From contig CAJQQE010000028.1 in NCBI GenBank assembly GCA_905480395.1, forward strand, positions 1-48,531: a stretch of DNA of 48,531 bases, written 5' to 3'. Positions 1 through 9,735 of this stretch are shown here, one piece after another (position 1 is the first letter of the stretch; the number at the start of each line of letters is the position of its first letter). Source of the stretch: an uncultured Phycisphaerales bacterium (GTDB taxonomy: Bacteria; Planctomycetota; Phycisphaerae; Phycisphaerales; SM1A02). The notes under the pieces are model-generated. The model did not search any database. It worked only from the letters and a program-made list of their open reading frames with translations, and was not told where the DNA came from. Made by a program: the position numbers and the translations under genes.

Positions 1-11
1 CCCCAAAATGG

Positions 12-44
12 CCACCGCCCGATGTCTTGGACACCGGGCGGTGG
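12..44 (-). terminator. Rho-independent-type terminator of the EF-hand gene
   Basis: A perfect 10-bp GC-rich stem pairs 12-21 with 35-44 around a 13-base loop. Read on the minus strand it lies about 40 bases past the EF-hand stop codon and is followed by a short T run (CATTTTGGGG). The loop is long and the T tract is only four bases, so strength is uncertain. Confidence 0.6.
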
Positions 45-82
45 GAAGGTCGGTTATCGAGCCGAGGGATTCTGTTCCGGAT

Positions 83-898
83 TCATTGCTCGAAGATGTC
101 GTGGCTCTCGGATCGAACGGTCACGATGGTCTTCACCGCAGCCTTCGCCTTCTCGGCATCGCCTTGCAGAATGGCCATTTCGACTTGAAGGGAGCTCATG
201 ATCGCCTTGATCATGTCGAGTTGAAACGTCATCTGGTAGGCCTTCGTGTCGGTACCGAATTTCGCTTTGGCGGCATCGCTCATGGGGATCGCGGCGGTGT
301 GCTGCTTGGCAATCATCAAGGAGGACTGAATTGTTCGGATGGCCGCGAGGTCGGTTTCTCGGGAGATCGCATCGAACTTCGCTCGGCGGAGTCCTCGCAG
401 GGCGCGACCGGAAGCTTCCATGGCTTCGTGGAAGGCTTCCTTGGGATCGACGGGCATCTTGCTGGTCCCCGCGGGGTCGGTGGGGCGGCCGGCGTCAGGA
501 CGAGTCATGCCATCGCCGCGACCGCCTCCGCGGTTTCCGGCGCGGGATTGGACAAATGTCATGATCTCGACGCGAGTGACGAATCCGTCACCGTCGGAAT
601 CGGCCTGATTGAATATCCGTTGGGCGTTCCCGCCACTCGCTTCGTCCTTCGAGATCTTTCCGTCACCATTGGCATCTGCCTGCATCATGCGATCGGCGAT
701 CATCTCGGGGTTACCACCCCGATTTCCGCGGCCCTGCTGCGGTCGGTTGCCATTCTGGCCTTGGCCGGGCTGCTGCTGTCCGGCGTTACCACCTTGCCCG
801 GGTTTTCCTGGCTGGTTTCCGTTCTGAGCGAGGGCAGGGGTTGAAAGAGCGGCAGAGAGCAGGCCGAGGGCGGCGAAACGCAACATTCGAGTATTCAA
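83..898 (-). CDS. Secreted EF-hand domain protein
   Basis: This is a 271-residue exported protein. Residues 1-24 form a classic signal peptide ending in ALA before a Gln/Asn/Gly/Pro-rich, collagen-like low-complexity stretch (about 25-65). Two EF-hand calcium loops follow: one beginning DANGDGKISKDE near residue 75 and one beginning DSDGDGFVTRVE near residue 99, both with the acidic residues at the usual loop positions. The C-terminal 130 residues are helical and unrecognised. The ATG at 898 has a GGAG six bases upstream. Planctomycetes encode many secreted proteins with paired EF-hands, and the likely role is calcium binding in the periplasm or at the surface; the partner is unknown. It stands alone, with a hairpin terminator downstream. 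Confidence 0.85.
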   Translation of the reverse strand: MNTRMLRFAALGLLSAALSTPALAQNGNQPGKPGQGGNAGQQQPGQGQNGNRPQQGRGNRGGNPEMIADRMMQADANGDGKISKDEASGGNAQRIFNQADSDGDGFVTRVEIMTFVQSRAGNRGGGRGDGMTRPDAGRPTDPAGTSKMPVDPKEAFHEAMEASGRALRGLRRAKFDAISRETDLAAIRTIQSSLMIAKQHTAAIPMSDAAKAKFGTDTKAYQMTFQLDMIKAIMSSLQVEMAILQGDAEKAKAAVKTIVTVRSESHDIFEQ

Positions 899-1055
899 TG
901 GAGACTCCAGGGTTTGGTATCTAAATCAGTTCAGGGGAGGGGGAACGGTCGAACGTGCTTCGCGGGATCTTGTTGCGGTTGATTGGGAATCCGTGCGGAA
1001 ACGGGGACATTGATCTCAGAGGCACCAAAGGGCAAGGGGGACCCGATCGCGTCGG

Positions 1056-2729
1056 TCAAATGACGGCGGCGATCATGGACTGTGCCTCGGCCAGAATCTG
1101 TTCGAGATGGGCTTCGTCCCGGAGGCTCTCGGCATAAATCTTGGAGATCGGCTCGGTTCCGGAGGGCCGGGCGGCGAACCAGCCATGTTCCGTGCAGACC
1201 TTGAGCCCACCGATCGGGGCATCATTCCCGGGCGCTCGAGTGAGGATGGTCGTGATTGGATCGCCCGCGAGGGTGACCGCGGAAACCGCACTCGGATCCA
1301 GATTCTTCAGCGTCGATCTGGTGGCGGCATCCGCGGGTGCGGAGATCCGTCGGTACACCGGATCGCCGAATTTTTCCACCATTGTGCGTTCGTGTTCTCC
1401 GGGGTCGCGGCCGCTGTGCGCCATGATCTCGGCGGCCAAGAGATCCATCACGATGCCGTCCTTGTCGGTCGTCCAGGGCGTTCCATCGAAACGGAGGAAA
1501 GACGCCCCGGCGCTCTCTTCGCCGCCGAAACAGAGGGAGCCGTCAAAGAGCCCGGGCGCAAACCACTTGAAGCCGACGGGGACTTCACAAAGCGGGCGGT
1601 CTGCCGCGGCGACCACTCGATCGATCAAGACGCTGGACACCAGGGTCTTGCCAATTCGGGACTTCGCAGACCAGTCGCTTCGGGTGGCCAAAAGGTGTTC
1701 GATGGCGACGGCGAGGAAACGGTTGGGGTTCATCAGTCCCGAAGAGCGACACACAATGCCGTGACGATCCGAGTCGGGATCGTTGCCGAACGCGAGGTCG
1801 TAGGCGCCGCTGGCCATCTGAGCGACTAAGGGCGCCATGGCGAAGGGGCTTGAGCAGTCCATGCGAACCAGACCATCAGCGTCGAGGGTCATGAATCCGA
1901 AACGGGGATCGAGCGTGTCATCGGTCACCGTGACATCGATGCCATGGACTTCCGCCAGGACTGGCCAGATGGGAAGGGACGCGCCGCCCAGCGGATGCGC
2001 GGCGAGGCGAAGGCCGGCGGATCGAATCGAGGCCACGTCGATGACGCTGGAGAGGGCTTCGACGTAGGGCCGGATGAAATCAACGATTTCAACCCCGGGA
2101 AGCGTGGCGACGTCCACAGTCGACGATCCGCGACGAACGTCGGTGAGCCCCGCGGCGAGAATCTCGTTGGCTCGGCGTTCGATGCCCCCGGTGATGTCTC
2201 CGTCGGCGGGTCCACCGTCCGGCGGGTTGTACTTGAAGCCGCCGTCCCGGGGCGGGTTGTGGCTCGGGGTGATGATAATCCCATCGGCGCGGCCCGGATC
2301 CGTCGCGCTCCGGCCTTCGTTGAAGGCCAAGATCGCGCGCGAGATCACCGGGGTCGCGGTGATCCCGTGGCTCCCTTGGATGCGGACGGGAACACCATTG
2401 GCGGAGAGGACTTCGATCGCCGTTCGTTCCGCGACGGAACTCAAGGCGTGGGTGTCCTTCCCCACCAAGACCGGCCCACCGATACCTCTGGCCACTCGAT
2501 GCTCCACGATGGCCTGCGTGATCGCGAGAATGTGCGCCTCGTTAAAGGTTCGATCGAGCGAGGAACCCCGGTGGCCGCTGGTGCCAAAGGCCACACATTG
2601 CTCGGGATGAGCGGGATCTGGTCGGTCGTCGTGGTAGGCGGCCAGCAGAGAATCAAGGTCGATCAGTTGATCGGGGGTGACTGGCCCTCCGGGAGTTCCG
2701 GCCGCCGCACGTTGGTTCAAATCGCTCAT
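1056..2729 (-). CDS. pgm: Phosphoglucomutase (alpha-D-glucose phosphate specific)
   Basis: It interconverts glucose 1-phosphate and glucose 6-phosphate, linking glycogen and nucleotide-sugar synthesis to glycolysis in the cytoplasm. The 557 residues match the E. coli Pgm type (about 546). Visible motifs in order are GTSGHRG near 49-55, the phosphoserine loop TPSHNPP with the catalytic Ser at about 156, the Mg-binding DPDSDR at about 317-322, the sugar-binding GGEESAG at about 402-408, and the phosphate-binding RPSGTEP at about 521-527. All expected catalytic residues are present. No clear Shine-Dalgarno precedes the ATG at 2729. It is monocistronic, divergent from the phosphatase-family gene at 2813. 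Confidence 0.95.
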   Translation of the reverse strand: MSDLNQRAAAGTPGGPVTPDQLIDLDSLLAAYHDDRPDPAHPEQCVAFGTSGHRGSSLDRTFNEAHILAITQAIVEHRVARGIGGPVLVGKDTHALSSVAERTAIEVLSANGVPVRIQGSHGITATPVISRAILAFNEGRSATDPGRADGIIITPSHNPPRDGGFKYNPPDGGPADGDITGGIERRANEILAAGLTDVRRGSSTVDVATLPGVEIVDFIRPYVEALSSVIDVASIRSAGLRLAAHPLGGASLPIWPVLAEVHGIDVTVTDDTLDPRFGFMTLDADGLVRMDCSSPFAMAPLVAQMASGAYDLAFGNDPDSDRHGIVCRSSGLMNPNRFLAVAIEHLLATRSDWSAKSRIGKTLVSSVLIDRVVAAADRPLCEVPVGFKWFAPGLFDGSLCFGGEESAGASFLRFDGTPWTTDKDGIVMDLLAAEIMAHSGRDPGEHERTMVEKFGDPVYRRISAPADAATRSTLKNLDPSAVSAVTLAGDPITTILTRAPGNDAPIGGLKVCTEHGWFAARPSGTEPISKIYAESLRDEAHLEQILAEAQSMIAAVI

Positions 2730-2812
2730 GTGAACATGGTCGTCACAACGGGGTGCTCATGTCCAGTGCGAAGGCAGCCGCACCGGCCACCCAGATCGAG
2801 TCTCATACCGGT

Positions 2813-3775
2813 ATGAAGAATTCTTGCTGGCGTCATTCGCGTTCCGGTTCCGTTTCGATGGTCGCTCAGACCATTCTGCTGCTCTTGACCTTTGGATGTG
2901 CCACGCGCGGAGGGACGCACTCCGTGGAGTCGCCCTCGTCCGAACCAAGGACGGTGACCGTGGTGTCGCTCAATCTTCGATATGACAACGCTGGCGACGG
3001 GGTGAATCGCTGGGAAAACCGGAAGACCGCGGTCATCGATGCCCTGCGATCGTTCGATGCCGATTTCTTAGGCCTGCAAGAGGCGCTGCCCCATCAGGCG
3101 GCGGCGGTCAAATCGGCGTTTCCCGGCTACGCGATGCTCATCCGGACCCGAGAGGCCGATTCAGGCCAAGGGGAAGCAACGCCAATTCTCTGGAGAACCG
3201 ACCGCTGGACGCTTGATCCGACTCAACACGGAACATTCTGGTTGAGCGAGACGCCTTCGGTGGAGGGCTCGAAGTCCTGGGATTCCAGTCTTCCCAGAAT
3301 CGCCACCTTTGCTCGATTAATCCCTGTCGATACCTCTGCGGGCAGAACCGCGGTCTGGGTCTACAACACCCACTTTGATCATCGGGGGCCGCAAGCCCGG
3401 CGAGAATCGGCGAGGTTGCTTCGCTCGAGAATTGAAGCCCATGCCGACGCCTCGGAGCCGGTCGTCTTGATGGGCGACTTCAATGCGGTTCCCACGTCGC
3501 CGCCGATCCGGGGCATCCTTGCGGTCAAAGAATCAACCAGCGCCCCGCTCTTCGACTGCTGGGCGACGCAGAACGCTGGTGAGCCGAGGAATGCGACCTG
3601 GAATGGATTTGAGGTGATTGAGATTGGCCGCCGAATCGACTTCGTCTTCGCTTCTGGCCTCGACGTTCGGGAAGCAACCATCGAGCATCCCTTGGTCGAT
3701 GGACGACCCATCTCCGACCATTGGCCGGTCCGGGTGGTCTTTGACCTTCCGTCGGAGGAATCACGAACTCGGTGA
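2813..3775 (+). CDS. Endonuclease/exonuclease/phosphatase family lipoprotein
   Basis: The gene encodes about 320 residues. The N-terminus is a lipoprotein signal (hydrophobic stretch ending LLLLTFGC, lipobox Cys about residue 29), so the mature protein should be membrane-anchored outside the cytoplasm. The rest is an EEP-fold (DNase I-like) hydrolase: LNLRYDN at the N-terminal metal site, LQEAL with the metal-binding Glu, NTHFDH, GDFNAVP, and the C-terminal ISDHWPV with the catalytic His. Many bacterial members are annotated as metal-dependent phosphodiesterases or nucleases; the substrate cannot be read from sequence. Start is uncertain: ATG at 2813 gives a charged n-region, ATG at 2858 is an alternative, and neither has a clear ribosome site. 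Its last 15 bases overlap convergently with the 3' end of serS. Confidence 0.85.
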   Translation: MKNSCWRHSRSGSVSMVAQTILLLLTFGCATRGGTHSVESPSSEPRTVTVVSLNLRYDNAGDGVNRWENRKTAVIDALRSFDADFLGLQEALPHQAAAVKSAFPGYAMLIRTREADSGQGEATPILWRTDRWTLDPTQHGTFWLSETPSVEGSKSWDSSLPRIATFARLIPVDTSAGRTAVWVYNTHFDHRGPQARRESARLLRSRIEAHADASEPVVLMGDFNAVPTSPPIRGILAVKESTSAPLFDCWATQNAGEPRNATWNGFEVIEIGRRIDFVFASGLDVREATIEHPLVDGRPISDHWPVRVVFDLPSEESRTR

Positions 3776-5170
3776 GATTCGGTCTTGACCGCCCATGTAA
3801 GGGCGGAGCGGCTCGGGCACGATGACGGATCCATCGGGTTGCTGATGCATCTCGAGGATCGGAATCAGGATTCGCGGGCTCGCCGCCACCGTGTTATTCA
3901 GGGAGTAAGCGAAGACCGTTTTCTTTGTTTCAGGGTCGCGGTACCGAAGGTTGAGGCGACGGCACTGAAAATCGGCAAGTCGGCTGGCGGAGTGTGTCTC
4001 ACCCCAGTCGCCGACCGGGCGCCCGTCGTCACCGTCGGGCCCGCGGCCGGGCATCCAGCACTCGATGTCGATCATGTCTTCGTTCTTGGTTCCAAGGTCG
4101 CCGGTGCAGCACTGCAGCAGACGATAGGGGAGTCCCAGAGTCTGGAGCATCGACTCGACGTACCCGAGCATCCGCTGATGCCACGCTTTCTGCTCGTCGG
4201 CGTCGGCACGGCAGATCACCACCTGTTCAACCTTGTCGAACTGATGGATCCGGTAAAGCCCGGCGGTGTCCTTGCCTGCCGCCCCGGCTTCACGCCGGAA
4301 GCACGTTGAGACGGTGGTGTATCGCAAGGGAAGGTCTTCGGCGTTCAGAATCTCTTCGGCATGCAGCCCCATGAGGCCAACCTCACCGGTACCGGTCAGG
4401 TAGAGATCGTGGCCCGACCCTCTTCGCGATTCTTCGATGTGGTACGCCTGGTCATGTCCACCGGGGAAAAACCCAGTTCCCTGCATGCACTCTTCACGAA
4501 CAATCACCGGGACAGACATTGGCGTGAAGCCATTTTGAATCGTCATGAAGTCGAAGGCGTAGCGAAGAATCGCCTGATGCAAACGCATACCGGCGCCGGT
4601 CAGCACGTAATGTCGACTCCCGGCCATCTTCACGCCCCGCTCGAAATCGACGAGGCCGAGTTCGTGGACCAATTCGACATGGGTTCGAGGGGTGAATCCT
4701 CGCTGTGTCGAATACGTCTGGCTTGGATCAAAACCGTCCGGGTGCCACTGTCGAATCTCAACGTTGTCGTCGCTGGAGGCACCGCGTGGAACGTCCGCGG
4801 CCGGTGGCTGGGGGATCGAGAGCAGGGCGGCCTGAAACTCAGGATTGATCGCCGCAATCTCATTCTCGAGCTGGTGAATTCGTTCTTTGAGTTCGAGCGG
4901 CTTCCGCTCGAGCGTGGCGACCTCTGCTTCGATGCCCGCCCGTGCGGCGTCGTCGGCAGACTTCAGCGCGCCTTTTAATCGACCGATCTGCGGGCCGCTC
5001 TCTTTCCCGAGTCGTTTCTGTTCTGCCCGCGCCGCTTCCTGCTCGGTGCGGAGTCGTCTCATCAGGGCATCCAATTCGAGAACGTGATCGATGTCGACCG
5101 AGGCGTTCTTGGCAGCGGCGCCTTCTCGGAATTGCTCGGGATTCTCGCGGAGTTGCTTGAGATCGATCAT
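3761..5170 (-). CDS. serS: Seryl-tRNA synthetase
   Basis: It charges tRNA-Ser and tRNA-Sec with serine. I start it at ATG 5170 because MIDLKQLRENPEQFR is the usual SerRS N-terminus; the open frame runs further upstream but lacks homology-like sequence. This gives 469 residues, slightly longer than the usual 420-430. The N-terminal coiled-coil arm (about 30-110) binds tRNA. Class II motif 2 is visible as CFRREAGAAGKDTAGLYR, and motif 3 as the LNNTVAASPRILIPILE region, which differs from the more common LNGSGLAVGR form but keeps the motif Arg. The 3' end overlaps the convergent lipoprotein gene by 15 bases. nadK ends 106 bases upstream, so co-transcription is possible. Confidence 0.95.
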   Translation of the reverse strand: MIDLKQLRENPEQFREGAAAKNASVDIDHVLELDALMRRLRTEQEAARAEQKRLGKESGPQIGRLKGALKSADDAARAGIEAEVATLERKPLELKERIHQLENEIAAINPEFQAALLSIPQPPAADVPRGASSDDNVEIRQWHPDGFDPSQTYSTQRGFTPRTHVELVHELGLVDFERGVKMAGSRHYVLTGAGMRLHQAILRYAFDFMTIQNGFTPMSVPVIVREECMQGTGFFPGGHDQAYHIEESRRGSGHDLYLTGTGEVGLMGLHAEEILNAEDLPLRYTTVSTCFRREAGAAGKDTAGLYRIHQFDKVEQVVICRADADEQKAWHQRMLGYVESMLQTLGLPYRLLQCCTGDLGTKNEDMIDIECWMPGRGPDGDDGRPVGDWGETHSASRLADFQCRRLNLRYRDPETKKTVFAYSLNNTVAASPRILIPILEMHQQPDGSVIVPEPLRPYMGGQDRISPSS

Positions 5171-5276
5171 GCGGGTCTCGGTCGGATGGCGGGATGAAAG
5201 GACAGGGAAGGTACCACGGCGGTCATGCGGTTCGGGGCGGGGCGGGCTGGGAGCGATCACAATTGTGGGACGTGGT

Positions 5277-6143
5277 TCAACGGTCCCGGTAGGTAGGGCC
5301 AGTCGCCCAGCGCATTTTACGGACGACGGTAGACCAGAATTCGGCTCGTGGATCACGGATCATTCGCACCCGGTGACCGCCTCGTCGGACGTGGACGCGA
5401 TCGCCGATCTCGAGCCGGCGAGTCAGTTGGCCGTCGATCACCAGCGTCGTCCCTTCGTTCACTCTGACCACCGTGATCGTGATTGGTTCGTCCGGACTGG
5501 CGATCACCGGACGAAATGCGAGGCTGTGAACCGCCAAGGGCGTAATGACCAGGGCGTCGCAACTGGGATGCACAATGGGACCGCCCGCGCTGACGTTGTA
5601 GGCGGTACTTCCGGTGGGCGTTGAGACGATGAGGCCGTCGCCGGAGAGATGCGGACCGCCATTGCCATTGAAGTCGAGCCCGAGTTCGATCATTCGGAAG
5701 GGGGGGCCAGCGGTGACGACGCATTCGTTGAGGGCCGGTGCCCAATCAAGTTCGGTCGCATCGGATGCTTTGGACCCGCCAGACTCGACCGCAATCTCCA
5801 GCATCATCCGTTCGGTCACCGGCGGGTCGTCGCCGAGGATCTGTTCGGCGGCGCCGGCGAATTCATCGGCATCGAATGCGGCGAGAAATCCGAGCCGCCC
5901 GACGTTGACGCCGGCGATCGGGGTTCCGTGGGAGGCGAGTCGCCGGGCCTGGGCCAAGATGGTCCCGTCGCCGCCGAGTACCACCGCCACGTCGAAATGA
6001 TCCTCGGGCAGGGCATCGTCGGGTGCGATTCGAAGGACCTTCTCCGCGCGACGCTGAATGGCTGGTTCGACGATGGCGAGCGTGGCGGGAATCCCGTCCC
6101 GGTGAGGGTCTGCCACAAGAAGCACGCGAGGTCTGACGGTCAT
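5277..6143 (-). CDS. nadK: NAD kinase
   Basis: It phosphorylates NAD to NADP in the cytoplasm. The protein has 288 residues, the usual length. The family signature GGDGT is at 57-61, the NE pair at 139-140, and the long nucleotide-binding motif that begins GDGLIVSTPTGSTAY at 168-182. A Gly-rich beta region follows. The ATG at 6143 overlaps the stop of the upstream ABC ATPase gene by four bases (ATGA), so translation is probably coupled. Nothing about NAD metabolism links it obviously to the ABC genes; the operon looks like a packing arrangement rather than a pathway. Confidence 0.95.
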   Translation of the reverse strand: MTVRPRVLLVADPHRDGIPATLAIVEPAIQRRAEKVLRIAPDDALPEDHFDVAVVLGGDGTILAQARRLASHGTPIAGVNVGRLGFLAAFDADEFAGAAEQILGDDPPVTERMMLEIAVESGGSKASDATELDWAPALNECVVTAGPPFRMIELGLDFNGNGGPHLSGDGLIVSTPTGSTAYNVSAGGPIVHPSCDALVITPLAVHSLAFRPVIASPDEPITITVVRVNEGTTLVIDGQLTRRLEIGDRVHVRRGGHRVRMIRDPRAEFWSTVVRKMRWATGPTYRDR

Positions 6144-7087
6144 GAGACGATTCCCTTGGTCAACCGCATAAATGCGGTCTCGAGATTCACCTGCTCGTGC
6201 TGGATGGTCTGAACTCGGAAGCCCTGCGCGATGAGCCGACTGGGTATCTCACTCACCGGGAGACCGTGCTCGAGATCCAACGTGACGTCGATTCGGGCAC
6301 CGCCATCGGAGTCGATCACTTCGACGGATTCGATTCCCCGAACCTCGGTGAGCAGCTTCGCGGCCTCCTCAGTTCGATCGTCGAGTGTGATGTGGACGAT
6401 TTTTCCGGTTCCGGCCTTCCTCATGATCTCGGCGACCGTGCCGTTGAACAGCAGTTGTCCCTTCTCGACGATGGCGACCGCGTTGCAAAGTTCTGAGAGC
6501 TCGTGAAGGATGTGGGAGCTGATGATGATCGTCTTTCCCATCCTCCGCAGTTCCTTGAGGAGTTCGCGAATCTCGATTCTCGCTCGGGGATCAAGGCCTG
6601 AGGCGGGCTCATCCATCAGCAGGACTTTGGGATCGTGGAGGAGCACTCGCGCGACCGAGAGGCGTTGTTGCATGCCCCGGCTCAAGCCATTGACTTCACT
6701 CTTCGCCTTGTAGCCGAGTTCGGTGAGGTCCAGGACGTCGCCGACGACCTTCTTTCGCTTGGTCCCGTGGATGCCGTAACAGGCCGCGAAGAACTCGAGA
6801 TACTCGAGGACCAGCATGTCTTCGTAGGCCCCTAGAAAGTCCGGGACGTATCCGATGACCGGTCGAATTAGGTGGTTCTGGTAGCCCACGACATGTCCGT
6901 CGATTCGCGCTTCGCCCCAGGTTGGTTTCAGGAGCGTCGCGAGGATCTTGATCGTGGTGGTCTTGCCGGCGCCATTGGGGCCAATGAAGCCCAGACACGC
7001 TCCCTGCTCCACCACGAGGTTGAGGTTATCCAGGGCAACCAAGTCGCCGTACTTTTTCGTGAGATTGATCGTTTCAATCATGGCCAT
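6140..7087 (-). CDS. ABC transporter ATP-binding protein (ABC-2 type)
   Basis: This 315-residue ATPase energises an ABC transporter from the cytoplasmic side. It has Walker A GPNGAGKTT (36-44), signature LSRGMQQR (135-142), Walker B VLLMDEP (155-161) and the H-loop His near 192. A C-terminal extension of about 80 residues (230-315) is typical of ABC-2 exporters of the drug, Nod or gliding (GldA) type. The start at 7087 is chosen over 7081 because a GGAG lies 10 bases upstream. Its first ten bases overlap the end of the large membrane-protein gene, and its end overlaps nadK. No ABC-2 permease gene lies next to it, which is unusual. Confidence 0.9.
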   Translation of the reverse strand: MAMIETINLTKKYGDLVALDNLNLVVEQGACLGFIGPNGAGKTTTIKILATLLKPTWGEARIDGHVVGYQNHLIRPVIGYVPDFLGAYEDMLVLEYLEFFAACYGIHGTKRKKVVGDVLDLTELGYKAKSEVNGLSRGMQQRLSVARVLLHDPKVLLMDEPASGLDPRARIEIRELLKELRRMGKTIIISSHILHELSELCNAVAIVEKGQLLFNGTVAEIMRKAGTGKIVHITLDDRTEEAAKLLTEVRGIESVEVIDSDGGARIDVTLDLEHGLPVSEIPSRLIAQGFRVQTIQHEQVNLETAFMRLTKGIVS

Positions 7088-9735
7088 GACGACGCCACTC
7101 CGGGGTTGGATTGCGGTTGAGGGGAGATCATCGATGAGGCCGAACTTCGATTGATGGAGTTGGTTCGATAGGCGGGTCTGGCCAGGCTGTCGAGAACCGG
7201 CGGCAGTGGATGGATCCACTGGAGAAACACCATACCCTCGCCGGGCGTTGGTTCGCCGTCGATCGAAATGGGAACGGGACAGGGCGCATTCTCGGCGGTT
7301 CCGAAGACGAAAACGCCGGGTTCGCCGAATCGATCCGAGACATCGCAATCCCGTGCCAGCCATCGATTGAACTTGAGGTTCCCCGACAACGAAGATCCGG
7401 GTTTCACCTCGAGGATGGGTGGTGGGAGCATCTGGAAGATCGACAGCATGGTGAGGAACTTTCGGCGATCGCCCTCGGATGTGATGCGCTGCGTTTGGCC
7501 GCCGTCGTAGAGTTGGTCCACGAGTTCGAGGGTATTGGGATCGCGGAATGATTCGCGGATGGCGGTCGAGAGACTCGTGGCCCCACGGAGTCGTTCGGAC
7601 GGCAGTCTTCCGTTGGAAACCAGCAGCGTCCGAAGGTCGAGTTCTTGACCCTTGATGAACGGCTCGCTCAAGGCGACGAAGCTCCCGTAGTTTGGTGGCT
7701 CATCCAGAACGAGCGGCAGGCCGGCGACCGCACTTGTGGCGGTGGGTGACATCGGGGTTCGCAACGGAAAAACCACCGCGATACGGACGTCTTCGAGGTC
7801 GAGCCCGGTTCCGTTAATCAGGGTCCCAGTCAATCGCATCTGGCCAGCGGCGTCCCGAGTCAGGCGGATTGGATCGTCCACCTTGACTCTGAGGGTGGAC
7901 TTCCAGGCGTCGTCAACGGCGACGATGCGGCCAAGCCAGGAGCCGCTGAATTCAGCGCTGGTGGCGCGGGCTGGAACCTCGTAGCCGGCGGCGTCGTCGA
8001 TCGCGATGTCGTAGCGGTCGGTATTTGGGAACTGCTGAGCAAGCCCGTTGGGTGGAGGCGAGAACTGATTGAGACGGTTGCCCTTGACATCGCCTTCAAG
8101 TCGAACATCGACCTTGCCGTATCCGGGCAGTCGTGCGGAGAACCAAGTCCGCGCGAGATCGAATTGCGGGACGTCATTGCTGGTGCCTTCCGGTCGGTAC
8201 AGATGCCGCAGGACGGTCACATGCTTCATCTGGACACCATCAGATTCGACGATGCGACCGGAGAACCAGGCAATGATGGCGAAGATGACCGAGGTCGTCG
8301 CAAAGGCGACCCAGGCGAACCGCTTTCGCTTGAGGCGAGCAAGGATGGCGAACCCCAGTGGGCCCGCGATGGCCCAATAGGTGAGAAAGAGGAGGAATCC
8401 ACCGAGCACACTGACCGTCGCGCCCGAAGAGAGCCCGATGCGATCAGAGATCAGTCGGCCGGTACCAATGCTCTGAATCGTGGGTCGTCTGGCCAGAATC
8501 TTCTCGCTCGCCAAGCTTTCCAACGTGGTGGCGGTGGGCGTGAAAGCACGCCGTCCGAGGATCGAGTTCCAGAAGACCCATGTGGTGGGAAGGCCGCCGG
8601 TCTGTTGAAGTCGAAGATCTGGATCGGCGACATCGATACCAACGACATCGAGGAGGCCATGTCCGACATCCCGACGGACCGCGTAGACGATCGGATCGGC
8701 CACGGGGGTCGCATTGGCGTTCGCCTCAAGCCGCCGTTCGATGATCTCTGCGGCCGTGGTGCCATTCGGGATCTCGGTTGGTTCGGTGGTCGGCGGAAGG
8801 ACGGCTCCCAACGGTCGCCAGGCATTTGGAAGCGTGGCCGGATCAAAACGGTGAATCGGTTGCAGCCGACCGTCTTGTCGAAGACCGGTGCGATCGCTGA
8901 GCGCCGGGAGAAGCGTGCGAAGTGGTATTCGATCATCCGGTATCGCCACCAAGCCCGCCAGAAGATCTCCGAACACTGATTCGTTTCGGCCGATCCGCCA
9001 GGGGTCAGAACTGCTGGGCAGGAGAATCACCAGATGGCCGCCCCGTTCCATCCATCCGCGGAGGGCGGCTTCGATCGCCGGCTTGTTATCGATCGCGGAC
9101 GGCAGGAACTTCTGATCGTTGGCCGCCCAGACGATCAACTCGTACGACGAAAGTCCCGCAACGCGGTCTGGCAGGTCCCCCGGCTCGACGTTGGTAACAA
9201 CGATGGTCTCCTCGTTGAGCCCTTCATGAATTGGGAAGCCACGGAGTTGGTCGAAGCCCGAGAGTCCAGCGGCGTCGCGACCAATCACCAACGCCATACC
9301 CTGGTATTGCTCTACGGGCCGCGCCTGTGCCATGGCGGCATCAATTCTGGCGACGGCAATTTCCTGCGCTCGAGCACCATCACGAAACTCAAAGAGACGA
9401 AACGTCCAGATTCGATCGACGAGGTCGGAGGCCGAGGAGTCTGAAGGAAGATCCGCGATGAGCCAGGTGGTCGCCACGCCGCTGCGAGCCGGAATGGCGA
9501 TCTGACGGGTATTGGCGACGGTATCACCGTCTCCGTTGATGGTTTCCCATTGGATGAGGCCGGGGACGGGCTCGTCAAGGTCGCTCTGAATCCGAACCCG
9601 GACCGCGACCGTTCCTCCAGGCCGGAATGCATTCCCCGCCCCGAATCGATCGATGGTGATGGAAGTCTGCGCCGACGCTGAGGTGGTCGAGAGGCAGGCC
9701 GAGATGGCCACCAACTTCAAAATCCCCCCGAGCAT
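7078..9735 (-). CDS. Large exported membrane protein of an ABC-associated operon
   Basis: This protein of about 885 residues is not confidently assigned to a named family. It begins with a signal peptide (MLGGILKLVAISA to ASA, cut near 22), then a beta-rich exported domain. A region around 180-370 resembles the class I glutamine-amidotransferase-like folds found in large planctomycete membrane proteins (for example the stretch ELIVWAAND and GGHLVILLP). Two transmembrane helices at about 441-465 and 473-492 are joined by a basic loop (RLKRKRF), followed by about 390 residues of mostly beta character. It overlaps the ABC ATPase gene by ten bases, so it is likely that transporter's partner. Start is uncertain: the frame is open to 10035; ATG 9735 gives the clean signal peptide, 9816 and 9825 are alternatives. 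Confidence 0.7.
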   Translation of the reverse strand: MLGGILKLVAISACLSTTSASAQTSITIDRFGAGNAFRPGGTVAVRVRIQSDLDEPVPGLIQWETINGDGDTVANTRQIAIPARSGVATTWLIADLPSDSSASDLVDRIWTFRLFEFRDGARAQEIAVARIDAAMAQARPVEQYQGMALVIGRDAAGLSGFDQLRGFPIHEGLNEETIVVTNVEPGDLPDRVAGLSSYELIVWAANDQKFLPSAIDNKPAIEAALRGWMERGGHLVILLPSSSDPWRIGRNESVFGDLLAGLVAIPDDRIPLRTLLPALSDRTGLRQDGRLQPIHRFDPATLPNAWRPLGAVLPPTTEPTEIPNGTTAAEIIERRLEANANATPVADPIVYAVRRDVGHGLLDVVGIDVADPDLRLQQTGGLPTTWVFWNSILGRRAFTPTATTLESLASEKILARRPTIQSIGTGRLISDRIGLSSGATVSVLGGFLLFLTYWAIAGPLGFAILARLKRKRFAWVAFATTSVIFAIIAWFSGRIVESDGVQMKHVTVLRHLYRPEGTSNDVPQFDLARTWFSARLPGYGKVDVRLEGDVKGNRLNQFSPPPNGLAQQFPNTDRYDIAIDDAAGYEVPARATSAEFSGSWLGRIVAVDDAWKSTLRVKVDDPIRLTRDAAGQMRLTGTLINGTGLDLEDVRIAVVFPLRTPMSPTATSAVAGLPLVLDEPPNYGSFVALSEPFIKGQELDLRTLLVSNGRLPSERLRGATSLSTAIRESFRDPNTLELVDQLYDGGQTQRITSEGDRRKFLTMLSIFQMLPPPILEVKPGSSLSGNLKFNRWLARDCDVSDRFGEPGVFVFGTAENAPCPVPISIDGEPTPGEGMVFLQWIHPLPPVLDSLARPAYRTNSINRSSASSMISPQPQSNPGVASSWP

